Position numbers and translations under genes: made by a program. A stretch of 64,000 nt of DNA, taken from contig OY987244.1 in NCBI GenBank assembly GCA_963920765.1, forward strand, positions 13,456,501 to 13,520,500, written 5' to 3'. The DNA is from Ulota crispa. Its lineage: Eukaryota > Streptophyta > Bryopsida > Orthotrichales > Orthotrichaceae. The notes beneath the pieces were generated by a model. The model did no database searches. It was not told where the DNA came from and worked only from the letters and a program-made list of their open reading frames with translations. Position 1 is the stretch's first letter. Each line of letters starts with the position of its first letter. This document shows, one piece after another, positions 1 through 10,228 of the stretch.

Positions 1-580
1 AACCTTTTCATTGGTTGCTTGTAATGGTAAAATGCGTCATGTGAGAGAACATCATTTATTGACTCATTCCAAATACATTTGAGAGACTTCAAAGCCATGT
101 TCTTGAACTAACTTCCAAGAAAAAAAACAAAATTTAATGCTTCTCACCCAAACATGTCCAACTGTCCAATGCGAATGGGCCTTCATGCAGCAGCAGTGGA
201 AACATGAACCGGCCTGGCGGGAGGTTTGGGAAGCTTGCCATTTGCCAATGTTGGCTTTAGCGTAGAGCTTTGGAGTGGCGCACCAATGGCTAGCAAAGCA
301 CTCCTTTGTGGCCAAGCTCTGCATGTGGTTATCCGCAAGCATCAAATCTTGCAAAAAGCATTGCGCTTGCACACTCAACTGTTTGTTCTCCGGCCTTTGA
401 AGGCCCATTTCCATTGCTCAGGTGAACATCTTTTGGTGAGAATCTTTTTGTCTTCTTCCCTGACGTGTGCCCACCAACATGGGTTTGAAATGAGTTTCTC
501 AAACGTATTTAGAATGCGTCAGTGAAACAAGTTCTCTTGTATGACGCATTCCCCCATTTCAAGCAACTAATGAGAAGGTT
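1..580. repeat. Foldback DNA element, left end at or beyond window edge
   Basis: The first 100 bases and the reverse complement of about 480-580 match closely: AACCTTTTCATTGGTTGCTT on the left pairs with AACCTTCTCATTAGTTGCTT read back from the right. The two open frames inside (64-414 minus, 226-525 plus) lie antisense to each other within the hairpin and look like non-coding by-products. The left flank is outside the window, so no target duplication can be read. Superfamily not assigned. Confidence 0.6.
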
Positions 581-1760
581 CCATGTATGACCTCAAAAGG
601 TGGTAGTAATGATGTGGGACCTTCTTGGTGGTGGGGTTTTGAAACTTTCTTGTGCTTTTAGTCTTTGCTTGTATATTTTTGTCCATGCACATTCCTCTCA
701 CGCATTTTATCAATGAGAATGAGATTCAGTATGACTCATCTTAGAACAGTGAACACAGCTGACGAACGAACTGCTGATGGACGTCCCGGTGAGAATGGGT
801 TTTGAGGAGGCTGAGCCTCTCAGCACTGCCCTCACGTGAGCGCTTTCCACCTTTTTATGATCTCCAAAAGGGCGTCCATTGATCCACCCTCACCTAAGTT
901 ACTCTGCCAGTGACTGGTTTTTCCTGTTCAAGCTTCTGATTACAATCCTGGACCTCACTTGGGGACTCTCATCACCTGCAATCAAGTGCTCAGGGAGAAC
1001 CGGCAGTTAGTCCCTGAGCGCCCAGGCTGTATCCACCAAAATCGGGGTTTTTGGAGATCGACAACTTTGATGTATCGTATCTCAATCAATCAGATGATCC
1101 ACAAAAAATGATCATTGAAAATAGTGAAACGCCTACTAAGAAGAAGGCTTGCAAATTCTAGGAACAACTCATCGTGGGAGATGGGAGATTATAGCATTTG
1201 ATCAAACAACATGTGATGACAAAATTTCATTTTTTGGTAAGTAGTTGCTATTTGATAATTTTTACAAAATTCTATAAGCCCCGGATTCATCTCAAATTTT
1301 GTGAGCAGCAAGATCAAAAGTGAATGCACACACTTGTAAATTATTGAAGATGTCAAGTTTTAGGGCTTCAAATTGCTAATGCACGGAAAACAATAACCGC
1401 CACAATTGGTGACAGTTGCCATAATAAGGGTCTAGAACATGCTTGAACACTTGCCAACAACTTTTTCGCTACCACAAAGCTTACACAAGGAAGCTTGCAT
1501 GGGATATTGACCGATTGCAGCATGTAAAACGTTGCTTGCTAAATTGCCCCCATTGCCCCGTACAGTGTTTCACCAAATCAAATCTCTTGCAACGCTTATA
1601 CAATAATTTGGCTTTCCTTGCCATTACTCCATTGACATGAACAACTTGAATGCCTTCATAATTGTAGTTTATAGCAAGACCAAAAAATTAGATCCAATGC
1701 CTCAAAACAAGGTTTTAAAATCTGGAGCGACCAGAATCTGGTTGCTAGGGCACTCAGGAG
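581..1760. other. No gene recognised
   Basis: About 600-1030 has a slightly raised GC content and a few short open stretches but no frame with convincing coding character. 1031-1760 is AT-rich. It could be the decayed end of a gene or an old insertion; nothing visible decides. Confidence 0.4.
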
Positions 1761-1977
1761 TTAACCCCTAAAGGGCCCTTGGGCTCTAGAGCTACGGTAC
1801 CAAATATAGTTCCAACTAATATTCAAAAGTTTGTATCAACTAGAAATTAAGTGTTACAACCATACATATTGAAGGGTTGTATGATGGATGCATCATTTTT
1901 TTTGGAAAGCCCTCATAGCAGCTCAAATACATCTGTACATATGGCCACAAAAGACTTTTGTGACGTTTAGGGGTTAA
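1761..1977. mobile_element. Short TTAA-flanked element (CCCCTAAA ends)
   Basis: Begins TTAACCCCTAAAGGGCCC and ends GACGTTTAGGGGTTAA, so TTAA lies at both edges (1761-1764 and 1974-1977) next to inverted CCCCTAAA/TTTAGGGG. It is about 217 bp, among the shortest of the family, with no coding capacity. Seen: ends and TTAA. Inferred: non-autonomous piggyBac-like MITE. Confidence 0.6.
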
Positions 1978-2151
1978 GGTAGGAGGCTCATAAATTGACC
2001 ATCTAGAGCATCACCACCCGGCCTCTACTTTGAGGCCAAGGTTGGCTTTGCAAATTGGAGGGCCATCCACTTTTCAGGCTACAGGGTTTCAAGAAAAACT
2101 ACTTAACAAGGTCTGACCTTGTTGAAATGTGACAAAATGTGATTAACTCTA

Positions 2152-3542
2152 GGGAAAATATCAAAAATAGGCCCGACAATCAGCCGTATTTTGAAAACAA
2201 GCCTAACAATTCAAAAATATCAAAAATAGGCCTCATCTAGGACTTGAGTTTTTGCTATTGATTTCCTTCAATTACAAAAACGGTTTATCCAAGAACTTTT
2301 TCCGTTATTTTCTCTATTCCATACTATAAATATTGAAAAATTAGATCTTCAATAGGCTTTTCAGCCAATGTTTACAGATTGCAAACGGTTCTTCCTCATT
2401 TCAATCGGCTAGCTTTGAACTAGCTGTCAGTTCTTCCCGGAGTGCCTCATCATATATAAAAAGTAGGCCTTGCAACTAAGGTGACCAAAAAAAATTGCAT
2501 GTTTGTTTATGGGAATTGATATGAGTACACCTAGGGTTTGATTTATGCACACCAAGAGAGGGGTAAATTTTAGATATTTACCATCACCAAGCTAAATTGG
2601 AATATTCAAAATTATATTTGGATTTAGAAACCTTGATTTAGATTAGAACCACAATGGAGGTTACAATTGAACTACGCCCAATGGAAAAGCTTAACTTTTT
2701 TTACAAGCAAGGGTAAATGTAATAATTTGGCCCCTAGCTAAGCTTTTCCATTGGGCATAGTTCAATTGTAACCTCCATTGTGGTTCTAATCTAAATCAAG
2801 GTTTCTAAATCCAAATATAATTTTGATTTTTCCAATTTAGCTTGGTGATGGTAAATATCTAAAATTTACCCCTCTCCTAGTGTGCATAAATCAAACCCCA
2901 GGTGTGCTCATATCAATTCCCATAAACAAACATGCAAATTTTCTTGATCACCTTAGTTGCAAGGCCTACTTTTTATATATGATGAGGCATTCCCTGACAA
3001 CTAGTTCAAAGCTAGCAACATCATATTTGTTGATTCGGGAAAAACAAGTGTCCCGTTTTGTACTCCACCTTAAACCCAAAATGTTACCTTAAACCAGATT
3101 CAAAGGTAGCAGATTCATTTTGAGCCACTAAGATTTTTTCCCTCGCAAATTCCTCCTCTCAAGTGAGGATACGTGTACAAAAAGAAACGCTAAGGAAGGT
3201 TTTAGGTGGTCACCTAAAACTTTCACTTCAAATTTTGAAAGTCCCAAAATGTACCATTTTTCCCAAATTAACAAATATGGTTTAGATAATTGAAATGAAG
3301 AAGAAGCGTTTGGAATCTGTAAACATTGGCTAAAAAGCCGATTGAGAATCTAATTTTTCAATATTTATAGTCTAGAATAGAGAAAATAACGGAAAAAGTT
3401 CCTTGATGAACAGGTTTGAGAATTGAAGGAAATTAACAGCAAAAACTCAAGTCCTAGATGAGGCCTATTTTTTATATTTCTGAATTTTCAGGCTTGTTTT
3501 TGAAATACGGCCGATTGTCGGGCCTATTTTTGATACTTTCCC
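2152..3542. mobile_element. MULE-like foldback element, 1.39 kb, 9-bp target duplication
   Basis: Almost the whole element is one inverted repeat, with the turn near 2690-2720. The ends are GGGAAAATATCAAAAATAGG and its complement (right end reads TTTTTGATACTTTCCC). The same nine bases, TTAACTCTA, stand immediately outside both ends (2143-2151 and 3543-3551). A 9-bp duplication is typical of Mutator-like elements. The inner arm (about 2500-2990) is also the core of repeats at 42176-42566 and, more decayed, at 49.82-50.76 kb. No transposase frame is present, so it is non-autonomous. Confidence 0.75.
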
Positions 3543-3629
3543 TTAACTCTAAAGAATGTACATGTGGCGATTATGAAGTGGACACTAACTTTTTAGAAAT
3601 TTCACCATGGGTTCCACTTCGGCTATTAC

Positions 3630-3957
3630 GGGGCTTCAAATGTAAAATCTGGCCTTCAAACTTCTCACCTCACAAGATCTCTGCTCACCAGCTAGTGAAT
3701 TGTTTTCATTCCCTTGCACGCGCAAAGTCTGAGACACTTGTGAGTTTGCAAAAGTTATTGCGAAAGAAGTTTTGGGGTTTGAAGACCCAGGTGCATGAAT
3801 CCCAGGAAGCCATGAAAGTGAGTTTCTGAAGTTCACTCCTTGCATGAATCACGTTAGGAGTGAAGTCCATAAGTGAGTCACGTCACGATTCATTAGTAAA
3901 TTCACAAAGGTGAATTGCGACGTGAGTCACCTGAAAAAGTTTAAGTTTGAAGCCCCT
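3630..3957. repeat. MITE-like repeat, GGGGCTTCAAA ends
   Basis: Begins GGGGCTTCAAATGTAAAATC and ends AAGTTTGAAGCCCC, an inverted match of about 11 bp. A longer relative occurs at 31553-32145 with the same order of internal words (AAAATCTGGCC, TTCTGAAGTTCACTCC). The open frame running across it (3458-3829) follows the repeat and not a gene. Target duplication not certain. Confidence 0.5.
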
Positions 3958-3999
3958 ATTGTAAATTTGAATATCAAAGATGTACCGTCATCAGACTCA

Positions 4000-4449
4000 T
4001 CTACTATCTATAAAAAAACTCATGTTCAACCTGTCTGTTTGGTCGTCACTTATTAGTTGGTCGTCACCTACTGGTCTTACCGCCTACATGGGGGACATGG
4101 GTGCATGAGGGACATGGGTGCATGAGGGACATGGGTGCATGGGGGACATGGGCGCATGGGGATCTACTATCTATAAAAAAAACTCACGTTCAACTTGTTT
4201 GTTTGGTTGTTACTTACAGGTCAGTCGTCACCTACTGATCTTACCGGCTACATGGGGGACATGGGCGCATGGGGGACATGGTTGCATGGGGATCTACTAT
4301 CTATAAAAAAACTCACATTTAACCTATCTATTTGGTCGTCACTTACTGGTTGGTTGTCACCTACCGGTCTTACCGGCTACATGGGGGACATGGGCGCATG
4401 GGGGACATGGACGCATGGGGGACATGGACGCCAATGCTTTTATTCCTAG
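4000..4449 (+). mobile_element. Helitron-like 5' ends in tandem with G-rich minisatellite
   Basis: Three head-to-tail units start with TCTACTATCTATAAAAAAAC at 4000, 4163 and 4293, each preceded by A. Each unit carries about 90 bases of unique sequence and then a CATGGGGGACATGGGYG minisatellite. The block ends CCTAGT (CTAG at 4446-4449, followed by T). Helitrons begin TC after a host A and end CTRR before a host T, so the termini fit; the usual 3' hairpin is weak here. No Rep/helicase frame is present. The open frames reading Met-Gly-Asp-Met-Gly-Ala-Trp are minisatellite translations. Related material lies at 36610-36912. Confidence 0.45.
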
Positions 4450-5455
4450 TGAAAGAAAGCCAGATTTTGTTTATGAAAAGCCAAGTTCTCTTTACCCTAA
4501 GGAATTAACATAGACTTGTAAAATTTTATCACCAAAATTTTTGTGGATGAAGTATGTAGATAGCCTAAAATCATGACACCATGTGGGCTATGTTGCTAGG
4601 TGTTAGTTTAGTGATATAAAAAATAATTGTGATTATGTCACCATGTGGCGACAACAAAAGACCTTCTAGAAAAATATGGCGCCAGCTATATGATCATATG
4701 GTCTGTTGCCTATTGGTTTGTCTTCTTTTCTCTTGCTTTGAAGTAGAGCAACCAAAGAAAAAATTAAGTGAAAGTGTATTGAAGAGGCCGATTTTATTTT
4801 TGAAAACTTAGAAAGGTTTGTTTAATTGCTTGTTGATTTCTATGTCTTGAGGATAGTGTTGTTAAATGCTTGATTTTGTTGTACAAGTTCTTTATTGTAA
4901 AGTGTTTCAAAGTTATTTCACCTTGCATGTTGTTGTATGGTGCTTAGAAGTTAATTTACCATACATTCAAATTTAGCTTTTAAATTTTGAATCTTCTATG
5001 CCTTGTACAGCAAAACTCCTCTAAACTAATATCCCCTAAACTAATATTTGGCATTCATAATACTACCCACCCCCTTCTCACACCACTATATGAACTAGTA
5101 ACTCCAGTCCTAAGTATATAAGTTTAAAAGGAGTTCTATTGTACCCAAAATTTTACTTTCTTAACTTGGGGTATATTTAAATTAGGATGTTGTCAAAATT
5201 CATTGTGTTTCTTGTGTTATGTAGCTACTTTCAATTAAATTATAATGCTTTGTTGTAGGAACTTGGTTGAGAAGAAAATTCTTGTGTTCCCTATATTAAG
5301 TTGTTAAATTAATGTGTGGAGCCAGATTTCTTCATCCCCAACAACCCTCATCGCCTAAGTATTTTGTGATGAAAAATACTTTAGAAGCCTAAAAATACAT
5401 GGTCTCTGCAAACATGGTGCCACCTTGGCTACTACCATACTTAATACAGAAAAAT
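4450..5455. other. AT-rich intergenic DNA, no gene seen
   Basis: No open frame with coding character, no RNA gene and no clear element boundary is visible. Confidence 0.5.
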
Positions 5456-5460
5456 GCTGA

Positions 5461-5641
5461 TGGACGCATGGGGACATGGGTGCATAGGGGACATGGGCGC
5501 ATGGGAGACATGAGGGCATGGGGGACATGGACACATAGGGGACATGGGCACATGGGAGACATGAGCTCATGGGGGACATGGATGCATGGGGACATGGACG
5601 CATGGGAGCCATGGGCACATGGGGGACATGAGCATGTGGGG
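5461..5641. repeat. CATGGGGGA minisatellite
   Basis: About 180 bases of alternating 8-9 base units (CATGGGGGA, CATGGGYGC, CATGGGAGA) related to the arrays at 4090-4435 and 36670-36890. A short outlier lies at 5919-5953. All frames stay open because the unit lacks stop codons on either strand, which explains the long shadow frames here. Runs of three to five Gs recur every 8-9 bases. Confidence 0.75.
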
Positions 5642-6850
5642 ACCAATGTTTTTTTTGGTGATTTGGAGCAAAAAAGCACCAATTTTTTGACTGGCACCAA
5701 GCCTATAGAAAAAAAGAAAACATGATTATTTGGATGAAATTGCCAAAAAAGCTTCAAGTTTAAAAAAACCTTGGATGAAAACCAAATTATAAACATATAT
5801 TATGTGCTAATGTGATATTTTCTATTCAATATGTGGATGAATGTTGAAATTTGGAACACCACTATAACATTTTAAATCGCCACTTTGACACTTCTTAAAA
5901 AATGAAAATTTTTTTTGATGGGGACATGGGCATATGGGGGCCATGGGATGGATAGAAAAAAAATTAAAGATTATGCTCTGGCCTACATTTACCTTCGTAA
6001 ATGGGTTTATAGGACTCGTCACCTATAAAGAAATTCGAAATTAAAGTATCTCTCTTGTTGATCACTGTTGATTACTGCGAACGTGCTGATCACTGTTGAT
6101 CATTACAACAAGTACTGATCCAGATCCTGTAATTAGTTCACTGTTGTGATTGTTCAACAGCAAGTTCCAAGTACATTACACTTTCAACGCTTATCCTCAA
6201 GATCTGAAACTCAATAGTATAAAACTCAAGTTCGCCGTGCACTCGCTCCACGGCCAGGTCCCCACCGAATCTTCTCAGGTCTCGAAATCCAAACCCTAAT
6301 TACTGCCAACTGAATTTCTCAGTTACTACTAAAATCGAACACGCATCGATCGGGAAAAAAAATCTACCATACTCGAATTCTAGGCAATAAACCGGGCAAT
6401 AAACTCACAGACATCAATTGTCCCAACCGCCATTCATGTTAGCGTTAGTGTCCTTTGCACACTACAAAATCGCGACATACCTTTGCGATCCAAATTCTCG
6501 TCTAACTTTGTCAAAATCGGTAGAAGTAGCAAACATATGAATGCCAGGATTCAAATTGGATTTGAAATCTTCAAGACCGTACAAGAATCCAAAGCTCTAG
6601 GATTTAACCCTAGAGCACCCTAGCACCTCAAATCTAGCCTTTAACAGTTTGTTGCTTTTGACAGTTATAATCTTTTGATCTGTGCGATGAAAACTTACCA
6701 AATTTTTCATACATTTGCGGACCGTAAGCCCGTGCAATATCAATTACTAATTCTTCCAAATGTTGTTGTTGAGCTTGCAATGCCAAAATATTTGCAATGA
6801 GATCCAACACTACATGAATTTGGGCAACATGAATTTAGGCGATATGCATT
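5642..6850. other. Intergenic DNA with a possible gene remnant
   Basis: 6050-6130 holds an imperfect direct repeat of TGTTGATCACTGTTGAT-like words. About 6230-6460 is GC-raised and contains AAACCCTAAT; read on the minus strand it resembles a plant 5' leader, but no coding exon follows. The rest is AT-rich with no recognised feature. Confidence 0.35.
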
Positions 6851-7012
6851 CACTAGAAGAAAAACAACAATAAACAGTTAAGTAATTTAATTGTTGTGTA
6901 GTTATTATGATCATATGTAATCGTTTTGTAGTTGTTATACGATCACATATGATCACAATAATTGCACAACAACTAAATTACTTAGTTGTTTACTGCCGTT
7001 TTTCTTCTAGTG
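6851..7012. mobile_element. CACTA-type foldback MITE with 3-bp duplication
   Basis: A 162-bp hairpin beginning CACTAGAAGAAAAAC and ending TTTTTCTTCTAGTG, flanked on both sides by ATT (6848-6850, 7013-7015). CACTA ends with a 3-bp duplication define the En/Spm superfamily. It lies inside a run of approximately 15-base repeats (CATGAATTTGGGC words, 6820-7070). Confidence 0.8.
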
Positions 7013-7015
7013 ATT

Positions 7016-7437
7016 TGGGCAACATGAATTTGGACGACATGAATCTGAGCGACATGAATTTGGGCTGGGCGCTCAGGGGGACTTGTGGTCGACGACTGCC
7101 ACCCGTGGCCGAATGGAGACAAGATACGGCGAGGCGCACGTGACGCCGCCATCTGGACATGAAGAGAAAACCGATGCGCAGCCGCAGTGCGGCACCAATG
7201 GGGGCGATCGAGCAATAAGGGGGTTGCAGCGACAGATTGCATGATGCCCGCGCTGGCAGCACCACGAGTGTTATGACAACTTTTCCTGCTAAGAGTGCGT
7301 CGCGATTCGTCCGGAAGAGTGACGAACCCTGCCACGTCGATTCTGTTGATCTTGACCGTCGATTGCTTTCCAGGTGTCAGGATCTGCGTGTTCGATCGAA
7401 TATCTGGATAGGCAAGGAGGCTCGTCATGATTTCCAG
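7016..7437 (-). other. GC-rich island, possible gene fragment
   Basis: This stretch is far richer in G+C than its surroundings. Both strands stay open for long runs: a 160-codon frame on the minus strand spans 6982-7464 and 67-78 codon frames lie on the plus strand. I recognise no domain, and the minus frame runs into the adjacent MITEs, so a present-day protein is unlikely. It could be a captured exon or a leader/promoter region. Confidence 0.3.
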
Positions 7438-7439
7438 TA

Positions 7440-7853
7440 AGGTATGTACACCCAAAAGTGACACTTACTTTAGATATGGTAATTGGGAGGGTCTGTTGAA
7501 AATTGAATGGCATGTGTTTGTTAGGAAATGTTTACAGGTTCATGAAAAATTGTTTTTGGAATTTTTTGAGATCATATGAATAAATTATGAATTGTTGAAG
7601 GTAACTTTGTAGATTGACCTATTGTGGACACTAGACTCCTGAAATAACAACAACAAAAGATCATGTCATGACAACAAAAAGAGCATGTCACACTCAATCA
7701 TAAATCGCCACTTACACAATTTTTGTTTCCTTATGTGAACTTGCGTGTCTAATTTGGGTGAATGTGTGTCTTGTTTGGGTGCAAAAGTGCTATTTTTGGG
7801 TTTAATTTTAGATGTCACTAAACGGTTGGTGTTACTGAAGGGTGTACATACCT
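7440..7853. mobile_element. TA-flanked MITE (AGGTATGTACACCC ends)
   Basis: Starts AGGTATGTACACCC and ends GGGTGTACATACCT with TA on both sides (7438-7439, 7854-7855). Length is 414 bp. It shares its ends with the copies at 8150, 9116, 36027 and 38994. TA duplication suggests a Tc1/mariner-type origin. Confidence 0.65.
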
Positions 7854-7913
7854 TATCCCCAGTGACCACCTGTAATCTCTAGTGATCCCCCGATTATTCA
7901 ACTACCCGTTCAT

Positions 7914-8150
7914 TTAACCCCTAAGTGCCTGGAGTTGTTTTATGGTTTAGGAGAAAATGGGGGTTTAATGGCCACTAGAGCTTGGAAAATTACATCCAAA
8001 AAAAGTGGCTGTAGGATTTGAAAAAGGACTACCTTCTCTGCTGATGGAGACTAGCCATGACTATTTTCACCGTACAAATCAAGAGAAAAAGTGAGATCAA
8101 GTTGTGATCCCCAACGACAGGATCTTGTTGCTGGGGCGTTTAAGGGTCAA
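7914..8150. mobile_element. Short TTAA-flanked element
   Basis: Left end TTAACCCCTAAGTGCC at 7914, right end GGGCGTTTAAGGGTCAA at 8150 (TTAA has become TCAA). About 237 bp, non-coding. The right edge abuts the AGGTAGG MITE that begins at 8150. Confidence 0.5.
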
Positions 8151-8642
8151 GGTAGGAGCACACATAACATTTAAACTAAGGGTTTTGAACATGACAATTA
8201 TTAATAAACAACTAGCAAATTATAGGATCCTATTAGGAACAGAAAAAAATGAGTTTGCCCTTTCAAAAGTATTATTTGGATACTGTATAGTAGAAGAAAA
8301 CTGCGTTGGAACCCACTAAATTATGTCATGTAGTTTATGTTGAGTTCTATGTTTCCAACCTAAAATTTTGTTGAACATCGCAAAATTTTGCATTGGAAAC
8401 ATGGAACTCAACATAAACTACATGACATAATTTAGTGGGTTCTAACGCGATTTTCTACTAGTGTGTGAGAATAAGCTCTGAATTTTTAAAGAGCAAACTG
8501 CCATTGCACCCGTATCCACTATTAAGATTTCATATTCACATGTTGTACATCCTTGTCATTACATCTATTCACTTCCACAAATTTTCCAAGATTTTAGAGG
8601 TGACGGTTATGGAGACACTGACGCTTATGGGTGTTCCTACCT
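8150..8642. mobile_element. TA-type MITE (AGGTAGGAGCAC ends) interrupted by a CACTA MITE
   Basis: Left end AGGTAGGAGCACACATAAC, right end TTATGGGTGTTCCTACCT. Removing the CACTA insertion at 8287-8463 leaves about 313 bp, the same size as the copies at 9116-9428, 36027-36331 and 38994-39308, and the internal words line up (AGGGTTTTGAA, AACTGCCATTG). Confidence 0.7.
8287..8463. mobile_element. CACTA-type foldback MITE nested in a TA MITE
   Basis: Hairpin of about 177 bp: TAGTAGAAGAAAACTGCG on the left pairs with CGCGATTTTCTACTAGTG on the right. TGT stands on both sides (8284-8286, 8464-8466), and the uninterrupted host copy near 39130 reads ATATTGTGAGAAT with a single TGT. A relative is at 53156-53290. 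Confidence 0.8.
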
Positions 8643-8714
8643 TCGGGACTTCCTAAATCCACTGCAATTTTTGCTAAATCTGTCACATCCACCCCATTGC
8701 ACCATGTTTAGAAG

Positions 8715-8968
8715 GGGGAATGCTATTTCATGAGAGGGGGTCCATGAGCCGTGAGCCGTGAGCAGGGATTTTTTGTTAAAATAATAGAATTTACCTATAA
8801 ATGTGTATGTAAGACCCTATTATTGTGCATTTTAAACTATTATCTCTTGAAAAACTTGTTGTGTTTTTAATTATTCCATTGATTTTGAGTTGAAACTCCA
8901 TTCCCGCTCACAGAATCTTGAATCCTTGCTCACGGCTCACCATTTTATGCTCACCAAATAGCGTTGTC
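8715..8968. mobile_element. MULE-like MITE with 11-bp flanking duplication
   Basis: ATGTTTAGAAG occurs just outside both ends (8704-8714 and 8969-8979), while the uninterrupted relative near 10194 has the corresponding sequence once. The ends are GGGAATGCTATTTCATGAG and the complement of GACAACGCTATTTGGTGAG. A diverged relative lies at 57170-57413. A 9-11 bp duplication suggests Mutator-like transposition. Confidence 0.65.
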
Positions 8969-9115
8969 ATGTTTAGAAGTTCCTTAAAGAAAAGAAGGGC
9001 AAATTTTGTATCTATTGAATGACTACTTAATGATACTCATAGATGCAATTCACAACTTCATTTTTTTTCCTTTCTTTGTCTACTTTTTTTCTTCTTCTTG
9101 CTTTTACTTGGTTTA

Positions 9116-9428
9116 AGGTATGTACATCCATAAGCACCATTGTCCCCATAACTGTCACCTCTAAATCTTGGAAAATCTATGGAAGTGAAAAGTTGTAATG
9201 ATAAGGATGTACAACATGTGAACATGAAATCTTAATAGAGGTTATGGGTGCAATGGCAATTTTCTCTTTAAAAATTCACAGCTTATTCTCATAGTATCCA
9301 AATAATACATTCAAAAGTGCAAACTCATTATTTTTCTATTCCTACTAAGATCCTATAATTTGCTAGCTACTTATTAATACTCATCATGTTCAAAACCCTT
9401 AGTTTGACGCTTATGGGTGTACATACCT
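9116..9428. mobile_element. TA-flanked MITE, 313 bp
   Basis: AGGTATGTACATCCATAAGC at the left and its complement at the right (GGGTGTACATACCT), with TA at 9114-9115 and 9429-9430. The right flank TTAA also serves as the insertion point of the next element. Confidence 0.75.
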
Positions 9429-10074
9429 TAACCCCTACAAGGAAATCATGGTTGAATCTACAAAAAGTTGACAAAGATTGTGACCTAATCTACAATATTC
9501 TATAGATTAGGTCACAATCTTTGTCAACTTTTTGTAGATTCAACCATGGTTTTCTTGCGCCCAAGGGGGTAAGGGCAAAACATAGATGCATTATAAAATG
9601 TTGCTTATGTAACTTTGATGAAGTTTGCTTCAAATGAGAAGAAAATAATCATGATATTTAGTAATTATCCATATAGTCAAACATTCAAAAAAAGTTTTGG
9701 ATTTTTATTTGATGAATTTAGAAGCATTTACGATTTAATATTCACCAAAATTACAAATTTTAGTCATAGATTTTAAAATTAGGTATGACTGGTTAAAAAA
9801 AGACATTCTATTGGAAATTTCAAAAATGCAATCTTTTCAAAGGAGAGAACATCATTAGTTTCCCAAAATAGTGAATTTTATAACACTAGCAAATATTGAA
9901 GTGTTTGTTTTTGAAAAATTCTCCTTGATGGAGTTTAACTTGGATTGACATAATTCAAGTTGGGTTGGAAAGTAAACTTGATTTCCGATTTAAATATATT
10001 TTTTAATTTAATTTAATTTTATCATCTTGGGCAGCCCACGCCAAAAAATGGTCAATTGAGCACTTAAGGGTTAA
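9428..10074. mobile_element. TTAA-flanked element, relative of the 43.36-44.82 kb copy
   Basis: TTAA at 9428-9431 and 10071-10074, ends CCCCTACAAGG and CACTTAAGGG. Apart from a palindrome inserted close to the left end, the body is homologous in inverted orientation to 43357-44821 (shared words include GCAAAACATAGATGCATTAT and AACTTGGATTGACAT). It provides an uninterrupted version of the site where another family member inserted at 43657. Confidence 0.75.
9438..9557. repeat. Near-perfect 120-bp palindrome inside an element end
   Basis: Two arms of about 54 bases (left contains TTGAATCTACAAAAAGTTGA) pair almost perfectly around a short centre, TACAATATTCTA. It is absent from the equivalent position of the related copy near 44800, so it is a later insertion. 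Probably a tiny foldback MITE. Confidence 0.75.
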
Positions 10075-10228
10075 CTTCCATAATTTAAAATATACATAAT
10101 TCTAGAATAAGTGTGTTTGCCATCATCATTAAATGATCATTCAATATATATGAAATTTGCCCTTCTTTCCTTTGTGGAACTCCTAAACATGGTGCAATGT
10201 GGTGGATGTGGTGGATTTAGCAATTCCC

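Larger units (their letters stand above)
8646..10228. repeat. Old host repeat with TAAATCCACC ends, carrying nested insertions
   Basis: The left end (TTCCTAAATCCACTGC...CATGTTTAGAAG) and right end (complement of GGGAATTGCTAAATCCACC, with CATGTTTAGGAGTTCC further in) correspond to the ends of the repeat at 45521-47850. Nested inside are elements at 8715-8968, 9116-9428 and 9428-10074. Boundaries are approximate. Confidence 0.45.

Noticed and set aside
64-525. Overlapping sense and antisense open frames as genes
   Set aside because: They lie within the arms of a foldback repeat and mirror each other.
581-1200. Solo LTR or retrotransposon remnant
   Set aside because: No terminal TG...CA pair, primer-binding site, polypurine tract or flanking duplication could be found. 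No retroviral-type coding sequence was recognised anywhere in the window.
4118-4449. Gly/Trp/Met-rich proteins in the CATGGGGGA arrays (also near 5399-5725 and 36634-36978)
   Set aside because: The repeat unit lacks stops in several frames on both strands, so these frames are translations of a minisatellite.
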